A model generated the notes under the pieces. It was not told the DNA's origin. It did not search any database and worked only from the letters and a program-made list of their open reading frames with translations. A stretch of DNA of 64,000 bases from Dendrolimus kikuchii. Its lineage: Eukaryota; Arthropoda; Insecta; Lepidoptera; Lasiocampidae. Each line of letters opens with the position of its first letter. Position 1 is the first letter of the stretch. The DNA lies in contig CM034392.1 in assembly GCA_019925095.2 (NCBI GenBank), forward strand, positions 13,907,887 to 13,971,886, given 5' to 3'. Below, piece after piece: positions 1-10,146 of the stretch. A program made the translations under genes and the position numbers.

Positions 1-806
1 GACTACCTTCTCATGAATGATATTTTGATACACTTGTGCCGATGTTTTGATACCTTTTTCACAAAAATATGGCTCAGTCACTCCTTCATAGCTAACACCC
101 CACCAAACCATCACTGAAGACGGATAATGCCCACGTTGCACTCTGTCGACTAATTAAGAAGCTTCCTTAGAGCTTTGAGCATAAATACAGTCATTTTGTT
201 TGTTAAAATCCCATCCGTAAACAAAATTTTTCTGTAACCTTCCTTTGCGTACCGCTTCAGTAGTTGTTTCGATTTTACCACCCTATTCTTTTTTAAATTA
301 TGAGTTAAGAAATGATCAGTGCGTCTCTTATAGGCTGCAACTCCTATGTCACCTTTTAAAATACGCGACATGGTTCTAGGTGATATTTTCATCTCCCGAG
401 ATAAAATGTTTTGCTTGACAGGATTTCTTCGAATTCTTTCCCTTACTACTTTGACCACCTTTTTTATACCAACACTACGTGGTCGGCCAGATCTTTTTCT
501 GTCACAAACAGAGGAGGTCTCATTGTACCTATTAATAGCCCGGTACACAAAAATTTGACTAATTCCAAGCGTATGGAGTTTTAAAAATTGCATTTGGCTC
601 CATACTTACTTTGTGTAATGCAATCACAGCGATTCGGTTCTCTTTATCGCCCCACTCCATTTTAATATCGCAAGATGTTGTACAATGTATTGGCGCCAAA
701 ATGAGAAAACACAATGAACAATCATATAAAAATAACAGATTTCAAATTCAAATATAATATTTTCTTTCTTTTTAATTCTAACAGTATTTATGGCCAGACT
801 AAGTAT
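1..806 (-). pseudogene. Tc1/mariner (maT-like) transposase copy 1, decayed, cut by the window edge
   Basis: The minus strand encodes the N-terminal half of a Tc1/mariner-superfamily transposase. It has a helix-turn-helix region (residues resembling ISQIFVYRAINRYNET), a GRPRS linker, a second HTH (SREMKISPRTMSRIL), and then the start of the catalytic core (KILFTDG), where the first catalytic Asp lies. It is closely similar to the copy at 14516-15561. Relative to that copy, about 20 residues just after the first Asp are lost and the ORF stops at 150. Both copies break similarity with their flanks at the same motif (ggccagactaagtata, ending near 806), which marks the element boundary. The rest of the catalytic domain lies left of the window. 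It is non-functional and lies upstream of the first LANCL exon visible here. Confidence 0.8.
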
Positions 807-829
807 AATAACAAAACAAGGACTCACGG

Positions 830-1788
830 GGTACAGCTAGATACACGGGATAGGTTCTGCGGGGTACGAATCTAAACTTCGAGACAGCTAAACCGCGTGA
901 AATAGGCTATTATTAAAATAAAACTCATGAAATATGTTGCGCAGTTCCTAATATATTCGCTATAAATTGTTATTCATATTCGAAGTTTTTTATTCAAAAT
1001 AGTTCAGTTTCCTGTCAAAGCATGTTTTTTTATAAACTAAAATCCATTATTTTAATACATGTATCAAAAACAAAATATATATCTCAAATTTTTGAAAATA
1101 ACTCCAATTGTCAACTGGCAACCTTCACTAATTCGAATAACCTATAAAATATCGAAATTAAATTTCATCTTATAGAGATCATGAGTAAAATATTAAATTT
1201 ACCGATGAAATGAGAACTTATCCTTATAATTTCCTCGTTTAACTTAATTTCTAATCACTAACGGCGCAGGACGTCGTAATGTTTTTTTCCTCAAGAGCAC
1301 AACACAGTTAAGTGGTCAAAACGACACTAACGTGCGAGAGGAGCAGGTCTACTAGTTTTAGAACACTTTTTGTGGTCTTTTGTGCACTTCATGCGTTATC
1401 TAGACGTTTGTATGATCTAAGGATTGAATTTACTTCAACAAATCTGTATTCCGGTTCCGATTCCGGCCGGTTCTTACATCTTACTAACTATTCTTTACAG
1501 GAACAGAGCCTGACTGTGGATCAGAAAGGACGATTTTCCATCTACAATTCAGAAAAGAACATTTGGAGATATTACTTAATTTCATTGTTGATTTTTTAAT
1601 GTTTGCATTGGGGCTTGAAATATTTATTTATGCACCCGATGTGCTTGCCACTGCCATAACATTAATATGTATGACGAATGTATTTATCATTTTCAGGCCA
1701 CTGTTGCTTAACAATTTCTATGTGCTTATAAAAACAATGGTGAATCTGAACAAATATATTATTCAAAATATATCTTCCTCTATTTCAG
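830..1788. other. LANCL intron or upstream stretch, no assignable gene
   Basis: This AT-rich stretch lies between the transposase relic and the first visible LANCL exon. A 95-codon open frame on the plus strand (1312-1599) contains a splice-acceptor-like sequence before 1501, but I recognise no domain in it. I looked here for the preceding LANCL exon, which should carry a conserved A-A-H-G-L-A-G-type motif, and did not find it. That exon is therefore probably left of the window. Confidence 0.4.
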
Positions 1789-4700
1789 GCTCGTTTGTAT
1801 ATAAATATAATTGAATTTCGTAGTTTCATTAAACCAACTTTAGATTGGTTATTGACGAAACGATACTCAAGTGGTAACTTCCAATCTTCATTTGAGAGCA
1901 GTTCTGGAGACAGACTAGTTCAATGGTGTCATGGCGCGCCGGGTTTTATTCCATTGTGCGTTTTAGCTCATCAAGTAAGTTCCTGCTCCTATATACCAAT
2001 TTATTTCTTTATTATTCTTTCTCCTCCACGCTAATACCAAAACTGGTACAAAAAACTTTACAAGTATGTTCTACTTTTATGTTATTCTCTTATTCCTAAA
2101 TAGCTATCCAGTTTATCTGCGAAAACCATTTCATATGAATGGGCTTTATTTGAATCTAAAAGCTAAAATACTAAACATTTCTTTGAAATAATTTTTCCTT
2201 ATTTAAATATTTTGTTATACATATATAAAAAAGTTAAACTACCATCTATACATATAATAGAACTGTAGAGGTCGAATTTCTGTATAATGAAAAAAATGCT
2301 AAAACCGAGCCAGGGGGATGTGCGAAGTGAAATAGAACTAATTTAGATTTTTTCAATTTTTTTGTATCTCTGTTTGTCTGTTTGTACGGGCTAATCTCCA
2401 CAACGACTGGACCGATTTAAATGATTTTGTATGGTGGTAGCTTATATCCCTGGTCAATATATAGGATACTTTTGATCTCGAAAAATTAAAAGAGTTCCTG
2501 TGGGATAGTTAAAAAAATCTTTAATTACTTTTTTTTATTTATTTTTTATTGCAGGAGTTCAGCAGACAGACAGACGGCCCACTTGATGGATAGCGGTTAC
2601 CATCGCCTATTGACATTTACAACACCAAAGGTGCTACAAATGCGCTGCTGCTCACTTAAGGGAGACTGGAACCTGGTCACTAATGCCGGAACACAACTCA
2701 AGGTTGTTCTGGCGACATACTTTAGACCAGGGGTGGTAGCCATCCAGTCGGGCAAATGCCCTACCACCTGGCTGTGGGTTGTTTAGTCGCCTCTTACGAC
2801 AGGCCGCCCGGCCGCAGGAAATTGTATTCTTTCTCCGTTCCTGCACGGATAGAAACACTACTTAAACAGCTTATACAATTTATGCACCTAATTAAGTATT
2901 GATATTGCCGGTATCATCATACAATAAAACAATTTATACATTAAAAAACAATTAGGCTATATATCATCACGCTAAGACCAATAGGAGAGAAGCACCAATG
3001 AAGAATGTTTTAAAATCGGGATGGTTTTTTTAACTACTTCTCGCGAGCAGAAGCTAGTTATCTAATAAGTAACCAGTAATGATTAAAATAAACACAAATC
3101 ATATTTGTTTAATGTACCTCAGTGTAACAAAAGCTAAGACATAATAGCTAATTTAATTTTCCAGATTTTCGAAGACGACAAATATTTAAAAGTTGCCTTG
3201 CAATGTGGAGATATAGTATGGGAGCGAGGACTGTGTACCAAAGGGTACAGCCTCTGTCATGGTGTGGGTGGGAATGCATATGCCTTTATACAGCTCTATC
3301 AAGCTACAAAGGTGAAAATTATACAGTTTTCTTGTATTAAACTTACACTTACGACTGGTCATAGTAACACGTGGATTGGAATCGTGCTTGGGAAGCATAT
3401 ATCACTTTCGTAGTTTTCCGATCACATGTTTCGCCACATAAGGCAAATTAAACAATTCAAGACCACCCCCTACACGAATCAGTCCTTCCTCGTCAATAAA
3501 TGGCATAAGCTTCTGCAACCTAACAACACGATTTTTTAATCTGCAAAAGTTCCTTTCCCAAGATAACCCTTTCAATTGAGCTAATTTAATGAGTCTATTC
3601 AAAGCGCCCTGACGTTCCACTACTGACAAAGCTCCTTTAAATTTATTTGTTGGATATCGTGTATTTTTTTTAAATTGCATACTATATCCGACAACCGCTA
3701 TTAATTTAGATAAAGAACTATATTTAGAAAAATAACGAAAAATCCACATCAAAATGTCTTTATCTGTACTGCATGTACTATAATACATTGTTTTCGCATA
3801 CCTGGTATATCACTCACATTATCAACAATGTTTAATGGCCAAGAATCCGCACTGTCAAGTAACCTTTCTGGTGCCCACCATAAACGCTGTAAGAGTAACT
3901 CATGAGCTCCACAACCAAGACCAGCGACATCTGCCGGTTTCAACTCCGATGTTAGATTATGCCATTTAATATCTAATCCGCAATTTATAATCTGAGAAAC
4001 CCTGTTCCCTTTAAAAGTTTGTAATAGATGGGGTGATATCAACCCGCAACCAGGAGAGAGTGATAGTGCTATCTGACCAACAAAATGTTTCCTACATATT
4101 AATCCTATCTTTAATCATTAAATAAATATAATTTAATAATTTGACTAACAATGCTGCCCCAATCAATTCCATTTTCGGGATTGTAAGTTTGGATTTTAAA
4201 GGCGCGACACGCGTCTTTGCCATCAGCAAAGAAACTTTGACATTAACCATTCGGTCTACCGATCTAATATAAACCGCAGCACCACACCCAAGTTCCGATG
4301 CATCTGAAAATTCATGACGAGAGCAAGCTGTCATGTTGCGAATTAATTTAAATTATCGTGTTTCATTGAAAAATGGATCTGAGCCGTGAATATTTTCGCG
4401 CTATGATTTTTTACAATTTCATGTTTAAGACGCAATCAGGCGAGTTCCGCAGGTAGGGGGTTATGTGCCCAATATATGGCCAGCCCTTGTTCCCCAATTA
4501 AGAACTGGTGCCCGTAGAATATAGAATTTTGCACTTACCTCGCCACCAGCCAACGACAACGCTGGTTCAAGGGGTCTGCCGCTGCTTATCACGTGGTGAT
4601 ACACAAAAGTGGCAAGGTCCTTCCACACGAGCCTCCGGGCGTAAGGGACATAGATACACTGACCATTTAAGTTTATATATTGGTTGAGGCGAATGTACTA

Positions 4701-7014
4701 GTAACTAATTGGACGCGGAAATCTTCGATAGCTTATTATGTGTAGTTATAAAGGCGGGTGCGATACTACCTAGTGTGCGTCGCGGTAGCGTGGCGTTTGA
4801 CAACATACTGACTCACGCGCAGAGCGGGCGGCGACAACATACGGGGGTTGCAAGACGGTATAAACCCAAGGCACAATTGCTAACTGGGAAATAAGTGGCG
4901 CCAACACAAGTGTCGCCTGAAACCGGACGAATCGTACTATAGACTTCAAATGGCATTCATGGATGAAGGCCTTTCTAAGGCTACCGTGTGTCGTTGGTAC
5001 AACCAATTCAAGCGCGGTCGACTAACTTTCGGGAATGAAGAAAGAAGTGGTCGCCCTTTGACGGCTTTTACAGAAGAAAACGTGTTAGCAGTGAAAAATT
5101 TAATCTAAGACAATAGGCGAGTTACGTATCAAGAGATTCAGCACGTACTGTTGTAGACTGGATCGGGAAGCCTTCACGAGATTATCTGTGCAGGAACGGA
5201 GAAAGAATACAATTTCCTGCGACCGGGCGGCCTGTCATAAGAGGCGACAAAACAACTCACAGCCAGGTGGTAGGGCATTTGCCCGACTGGATGGTTACCA
5301 CCCCTGATCTAAAGTATGTCGCCATAACAACCTTGAGTTGTGTTCCGGCATTACTGACCAGGTGCCAGTCTTCAGTCACCTTTGATGCTGCAAATGTCCA
5401 TAGGCGATGGCAACCGCTTTCCATCAAGTGGGCCGTCTGCCTGTCTGCTGAACTCCTGCATAAAAAAAAAGATTCTACACGTGCATCTTTGCGTGAGGAA
5501 GACAGTTGCACGCTGGGTACCGCACAACCTCACCAATGCTCAGAAGCAGGCCCGGGTGGAATGGTGCCGTGATATGACAAACAAATTTGAAGCAGGCTCG
5601 TCTCGGCATGTTTACGACATCATTACAGGTGATGAGTCTAGGGTTTATGAATACGATCCAGAAACGAAGCGTCAGTCGACGTTTTGGGTGTTTCAAAACG
5701 AATTACCGTCTACCAAAGTGAAGCAATCTAGAAGCGGGGGGAAGATTTTGATGATGACACGGCCCTTCCGCGTGGCTCTAAATATCCACCGAAGCATACT
5801 TATCTGTATGACACGGAAAGCCTGATTGTAACACCTTCATTACCATAGAACAGGACTGGGCCCTGAGTCTGTGAATCAAGTTGGCAATCGAATTAAATTG
5901 GAATCGTTAGTTTGGGAACTTTTGGTATAGTCTGTAAACCTTATCGGCTCAATCTTGATGTGACCGAGATTAATTTTAATATAAATTTTAGAGACTACGG
6001 ATATTTCACCATCGTCATTCAGGTACGGTTCCTATACCTTATCGACCGTCCATTTGCCTTATTGTCGGTTCAAATTTGACATAAGCTCTATACATCTTAT
6101 GTCAAAATTCAACCAATGGTAGGCCAAATTAATGAATAGTAAGGTGTAGGAACCGGCCATCAATCGAAAGGTTTTTTCGGGGAAGTTACATACTTGGGGC
6201 CCAGATGTAGTGATAAATGTGTAGACCCTTCAGTTTAGCTGGATCGGCATTTTGAGCTCACAAATGATACTAGTCTTCTGACGTAATTGTGCCAAAGCAA
6301 CTGAGATATGGGCCTTGCCTTTATGATATGTAACGAGTTATGATGCCATAATCCCAAGGCGTGAAATAACTTATTAAATTGGGTTTTTGGCGGAAACTTG
6401 AGGATGATGTTTTGCTGTGCAGTTTTGTTTCTATTTTTTTATTTATAAAAGTGTACAATTGTTGTATAATATTGTTGTTAAAGAAGGATTGTGCATTCGT
6501 GTTGAAAATCTCAACGGTTTAGTGAAATACATATTTTCCAGCTGCCACTAGAAGTCTTGGTATGGGCGTCAGTCAAAGACCTAAAATTTGGTTGATGCTT
6601 TTGCTTGACGATTATTCCAACAGTTGAATACTCATGATTACTTGATATATATAGCTAAATATATGTATTGATAGTGCAGTCTTATTTAAAGAGCGAGATC
6701 TTACTAATTTCATTGTTTAGAAAGTAGTCGTATCATGATATAATGTAATGCCCATTCTTTTTAGATAAACTGTTTTAGAATCTATTATAATGTGTCATAT
6801 TATATCCAATTGTATGTGGTAATGTGTACAGAAAACGGTATATCTGTACCGTGCTTGCTGTTTCACGGAGTGGTGCTGCGTGGAGCGAAAGGGCACGGAG
6901 CTACGCCGCCCCGACCGGCCCGCCTCGCTCTTCGAAGGGCTGCTGGGTCGCATCTGGCTAACCGACGACATCGCCCATCTTCATGACGCACGATTCCCAG
7001 CATTCTCATTGTAA
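1789..7014 (+). CDS. LANCL: LanC-like protein (LANCL), last three exons; 5' end outside the window
   Basis: Three exons join in frame: 1789-1974, 3165-3311 and 6832-7014 (TAA). All have AG/GT borders and phase-0 junctions, giving 171 residues. The fold is the C-terminal half of the eukaryotic LanC-like family, cytosolic relatives of bacterial lanthionine cyclases that bind glutathione and zinc and have been reported to add glutathione to dehydroamino acids in proteins. The family's zinc ligands are visible: Cys in WCHGAPG (codon 1927) and Cys-His in LCHGVGG (codons 3255 and 3258). Other family marks are the NAYAF segment, YLYRAC, SLFEGLLG and the terminal ARFPAFSL, close to the usual ARFPAFEL ending. 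About half of the usual ~400 residues is present. The 3.5-kb last intron holds BEL/Pao, mariner and SINE-like debris. Assignment to vertebrate subtype 1, 2 or 3 is not attempted. The 3' UTR probably ends soon after the AATAAA at 7118. Confidence 0.9.
2230..2520 (+). repeat. Helitron-like dispersed repeat (degenerate)
   Basis: The stretch contains the phrase 'tgtctgtttgtacgggctaa...actggaccgattt', a signature of an abundant lepidopteran non-autonomous repeat seen many times in this window (for example near 8135, 15700, 24130, 34700, 57600 and 63930). The family is often classified as Helitron-derived. That class assignment is recall, not tested here. It lies in a LANCL intron. Confidence 0.5.
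2526..2852 (-). mobile_element. Short non-LTR element, family A, copy 1
   Basis: A ~320-bp element in reverse orientation. It begins at the right with atccgtgcaggaacggag and ends at the left in an A-rich tail (T-rich on the plus strand, 2528-2549) after ctgctgaactcctgcaat. Near-identical copies occur at 5188, 9829 and 54962. I see no RNA polymerase III B box, so it may be a SINE with a LINE-like 3' end or a truncated LINE UTR. It lies in the LANCL intron between the first two visible exons. Confidence 0.75.
3402..4334 (-). pseudogene. BEL/Pao retrotransposon pol fragment
   Basis: Three minus-strand frames together cover the RNase H to pre-integrase part of a BEL/Pao polyprotein. 4334-4092 has the RNase H start (FSDASELGCGAAVY and TIPKMELIGAALL). 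4042-3749 has the WHNLTSELKPADVAGLG segment typical of Pao proteins. 3788-3402 has the region before integrase. Frameshifts separate the pieces, and both ends are lost with no LTR. It is an old insertion in the last LANCL intron, starting only 90 bp after an exon. Confidence 0.8.
4335..4890. other. Intron stretch without recognisable genes
   Basis: This is mixed-composition DNA between the BEL/Pao fragment and the mariner pseudogene, inside the last LANCL intron. A GC-richer segment at about 4600-4860 could be mariner flank or non-coding TE sequence. No domain, RNA gene or clear repeat was recognised. Confidence 0.3.
4892..5830 (+). pseudogene. Mariner transposase pseudogene interrupted by a family A element
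   Basis: Plus-strand fragments match a mariner transposase. The N-terminal HTH (MAFMDEGLSKATVCRWYNQFKRG..., 4954 onward) is followed by the SGRPLT linker and a stop at ~5106. After the inserted element come TVARWVPHNLTNAQKQARVEW and the first catalytic block DIITGDESRVYEYDPETKRQS (about 5600-5670). The reading frame then degrades (5700-5830) and the second and third catalytic Asp regions are missing or scrambled. The family A element at 5188-5473 splits the coding sequence and is flanked by a short candidate duplication (agatt). The copy is dead and lies in the LANCL last intron. Confidence 0.8.
5188..5473 (+). mobile_element. Short non-LTR element, family A, copy 2, inside the mariner
   Basis: It starts atctgtgcaggaacggag and ends with ctgaactcctgcat followed by an A9 tail. 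A 5-bp agatt is present immediately before it and immediately after its poly(A), consistent with target-primed retrotransposition into the mariner coding sequence. It therefore postdates the mariner. Confidence 0.75.
5835..6831. other. 3' part of the last LANCL intron
   Basis: AT-rich intron containing a small palindromic MITE (6026-6156) and otherwise no recognisable gene. The splice acceptor used by the terminal LANCL exon is the AG at 6830-6831 (tgtacag). Confidence 0.5.
6026..6156. repeat. Palindromic MITE, 'ggttccta...taggaacc' family
   Basis: A ~130-bp sequence with inverted ends (cggttcctat / gtaggaaccg). Its internal halves also mirror each other (catttgccttat..., tgacataagct / agcttatgtca-like). 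The same family recurs three times in tandem proximity at 22134-22672. It has no coding capacity. Confidence 0.65.
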
Positions 7015-7117
7015 TCCATAGTTTCCAAATTCCAGTTATGTTATCATATATATCCTGATTGCATATTTGATACATCACCGTCGGAAATGATGTCCTGTCA
7101 AATACATTTTTTTTTTC

Positions 7118-7123
7118 AATAAA
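7118..7123 (+). promoter_or_regulatory. Candidate polyadenylation signal of LANCL
   Basis: A canonical AATAAA lies 104 bp after the LANCL stop codon, following a T-rich run. It is the first such hexamer downstream of the stop, which supports 6832-7014 as the terminal exon. Confidence 0.6.
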
Positions 7124-7236
7124 CGCATACAGTGATCACAGCCATGTTTTCCCTATTCATAATTTAACTCGTATCAGAGAAAAAGTAGGTACTTTGGAAG
7201 TTTGCTAGAATCTTAACTGTCAATAGTTAACATGTA

Positions 7237-8120
7237 CATCTCTCAAAAAAGTATCGGGACTGGATGATTTGTTTATCGTTCCAAATTAAAATTATTTTTG
7301 TTAGGTTGGCACAACTTTTGATTTTGGCACGGATTTTGAGTTGCATCAGTCATTTAAATTAAATACAGTGCTGTTTTTAGTTCGGTCATATCTAGTGTGT
7401 ATTACAAATATCATAATGGACAAAAACATCGAACAAATTTGTCTTCTTTGCATCGCCAATGGAATTTCGTGTTTCGAGACACTGAAAATGTTACAGAAGG
7501 CTTACGATGAATCGACTTTATCAAAAACACGTGCTTATGAGTGGTACAAAGCAGCCAAGATATGCTGGAAGATTTGCTTGGCTCTGGTAGGCCATCAACG
7601 TTTTAAACTGAAGTTAACATCCCTAAAGCGAAAGAAATAGTGACTGAAATTCCTCATTCAAGTTTGAAAGAAATAGCCGCTGAATCTTCTGGGTCTCACG
7701 AGTCGATCCGTATTCTTTCAAATAATCACTTGGGTATGAAACATGGCATGGGCACCACGATAATGCGCCTTCGCACAGGACCATCATTGTGAACGAATTT
7801 TTGACCAAAAATTCAACAAATACCATCGAGCAACCACCTTATTCACCAGATATTGCTCCAGCCGACTTCTTTTTCCTAAAGTCAAATTAACACTTCGTGC
7901 AACCCGTTTTCATTCGGTAGAAGACATAAAGGATAATTCGCGACGAGAACTAAATTCAATTCCGAAAAAGCGTTTAAAAATGTTTTGATGATTAGATTAT
8001 TCGTTGGTGTCAGTGTATCGTTTCGGAAGGAGCATACTTTGAAGGTGATAAAATAAATTCGAATGAATAATTAACGTTTTGTGTATTATTGACCTTTTCC
8101 CGGTAGTTTTTTAACAAAGT
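7237..8120 (+). mobile_element. Mariner element, internally deleted
   Basis: Imperfect inverted ends (ctctcaaaaaagtatcggga at the left; reverse complement of tcccggtagttttttaac at the right), each bordered by TA, delimit a ~0.88-kb mariner. Inside is the transposase start MDKNIEQICLLCIANGISCFETLKMLQKAY at 7416 with the HTH. Much of the catalytic core is deleted, leaving late motifs such as YSPDIAPADFFF near 7840. Frameshifts are present, so it is non-autonomous. It is a different mariner lineage from the copies at 1, 4892 and 14516. It lies just downstream of LANCL. Confidence 0.7.
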
Positions 8121-8129
8121 AGTACTAGT

Positions 8130-8455
8130 CCCTATTAATATTATAAATGCGAAAGTAACTCTGCCTGTCTGTCTGTTCCGTTTTCACGTAAAAACTACTG
8201 AACCGATTTGGCTGAAACTCAGTATATATATATTTTTGATGCCGAGAATGAACATAGGATACTTTTTATCCCGAAAAATGGGATAGTTTCCGGGATAAAA
8301 ATATATTTGTCTTTCTGTTTGTTATGCTTTTACGGAAAAACTACTGGACCGAATTAGTTGGTATTCGGTATACATGCCATTTTAATACCGAGGGTGGACA
8401 AGGGATACCTTATATCCCGGATAATAAGATAGATTTTGGGACGTTAATAAAAGGT
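8130..8455 (+). repeat. Helitron-like dispersed repeat
   Basis: It begins attaatattataaatgcgaaa and carries two internal 'accgatttggctgaaa...cccggataa' modules, both hallmarks of the dispersed repeat found throughout this window. No protein is coded. It abuts the 3' end of the gypsy element. Confidence 0.6.
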
Positions 8456-8598
8456 ATAAGTGAACGACTTGACTGATTTATTCATAAGTACCCACACCTT
8501 AAATAATATGACATATAACTATCGTCACACTTCTCTGCACTAAATTCTCAAAATATTAAAACTGAAAACTAAACTAATAATAAATAAAGGTTACATTT

Positions 8599-9826
8599 CT
8601 AAAAACTTAACCCGACGTGTTCGAGCGGACTGTCAGGAGGTGAAGGCGTGGCCTGCAGTCTGGATGTATTGGGCTGTGATGACTTTTCAGGCTGCGGGTT
8701 TTGCAACTCTGTTACTTCTCGCGACAACCTCAGGTCATTGCTACCACCGCCAGACATGTCCTGACTACCACCCTTGGCCCCGTTTTCGACCTCTGGGTTC
8801 ACGACGTCAGGGCTTCCTTCGTCCACCCCTACCCAGCTGCTCATTCGCGAAAGTGAATATCTATTTTTTTCTATTAGTTGAAATCATCTGATCTGCATGC
8901 CTACGCCATTCTACACCGTTGCTTAAATTCACTTTATAAGAAACGGGTCCGGTTTTTTTTACTACTGTGGCTTCGACCCACTTATCTTCCCCCGCGCTAT
9001 AATCGCAAGCGAGTACTGGGTCTCCTACATTAAAACTTCTGTCAGAACCGGCTGCATTATTTATTTGTCGGTCCTGCTTAGCACTGACCACAGCTGCTAC
9101 GTCTGGCCGCAGGGCATCCAGCCGGCTGCGAAGTCGACGACCTAGTAGAGCTACTGCTGGGGACACCCCGGTCATTGCATGCTCACAATTTATGTATTGA
9201 AGGAGAAACTTACTTAAAGACTTATTAGCATCTTCCTTTTGGTACAAGGCTCTTTTAATGGCTTTTTTAACCGTTTTGACGGAATTTTGTGCCTCGCCAT
9301 TTCCCTGAGGTCGATAAGGGGCCGAAGTCGTATGTTTAATACAGTTATTTTCGCAAAATAATTTAAACTCTTGTGACAAGAAAGGTGGACATTATCAGTT
9401 ACGAGATGCGACTTTAAGTCAAAGCATGCAAAAATGCTTCGTAAAACCCTTATGGTAGCATCTGCGCAGTACAAATGTACTGCGCATCGCTACGGCCTCG
9501 ATCCATTTAGAATGCGCGTCCACCAAAAATAAATAGCGTACACCTCCACAGTCCCCAAAATCAACATGCACGCGTTGCTATGGGTGCAGCGGAAATTCCT
9601 AGGGGTGTAACTGCGCGCGCGGCGGCGCGTCACGCACATTGCGGCATGCGCTGCATGATTTACACATTTCTTGGATATCCCGATCTAAACTTTCCCGGTA
9701 TACGTAATTACACGACAAATTTTTCATTTTGTGTATACCCAAGTGTCCCTCGTGTAATTCTCCTAATATATTCTTTTGTAAAACGTAAGGGACCACTAGT
9801 ATATATTTGTAAATTAAACATCCTTG
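8599..9826 (-). pseudogene. Gypsy integrase and pol C-terminus
   Basis: The zinc-binding N-domain lies at about 9780-9620 (H-x-G-H-L-G then C-x2-C in CKSCSAC). The core carries the second Asp in the LVTDN segment near 9405 and the catalytic Glu in YRPQGNGEAQNSV near 9300. A chromodomain-free C-terminus follows (DPVLACDYSAGEDKWVEATVV). Two frames overlap at 9214-9474, and an 11-bp inverted duplication at 9463-9486 breaks the frame. A further acidic frame ending at 8599 completes pol. Confidence 0.8.
9463..9486. repeat. 11-bp perfect hairpin with 2-nt loop inside gypsy integrase
   Basis: Arms 9463-9473 and 9476-9486 are exact reverse complements (tgcgcagtaca / tgtactgcgca) around aa. On the coding strand the duplication falls where uninterrupted integrase would read AMRST followed by ADATIRVL, and it shifts the frame. 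Confidence 0.75.
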
Positions 9827-9828
9827 AT

Positions 9829-10146
9829 TGACTTTTTTTTTATTGCAGAAGATCAGCAGACAGGCAGACGGCCCACTTGATGGAAAAGGCTTACCATCGC
9901 CTATGGACATTTGCAACACCAAAGTTGCTACAAATGCGCTGCTGCTCTCTTAAAGGAGACTGGAACCTGGTCACTAATGCCGGAACACAACTCAAGGTTG
10001 TTATGGCGACATACTTTAGACCAGGGGTGGTAGCCATCCAGTCGGGCAAATGCCCTACCACCCGGCTGCGGGTTGTTAAGACGCCTCTTACGACAGGCCG
10101 CCCGGCCGCAGGATATTGTATTCTTTCTCCGTTCCTGCACGGATAA
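9829..10146 (-). mobile_element. Short non-LTR element, family A, copy 3, inside gypsy pol
   Basis: A nearly full-length family A element in reverse orientation: T-rich tail at the left (9833-9844), 5' end atccgtgcaggaacgg at the right. It separates the gypsy RNase H from the integrase zinc domain, so it inserted after the gypsy element. Confidence 0.8.

Noticed and set aside
5267..5572. Plus-strand protein across 5267-5572
   Set aside because: The frame is the family A element read through into mariner sequence. Similar frames recur in each family A copy on either strand.
6792..6831. Earlier ATG at 6792 as a separate small gene
   Set aside because: The coding match is in a different frame that begins at the splice acceptor (6832) and continues LANCL.
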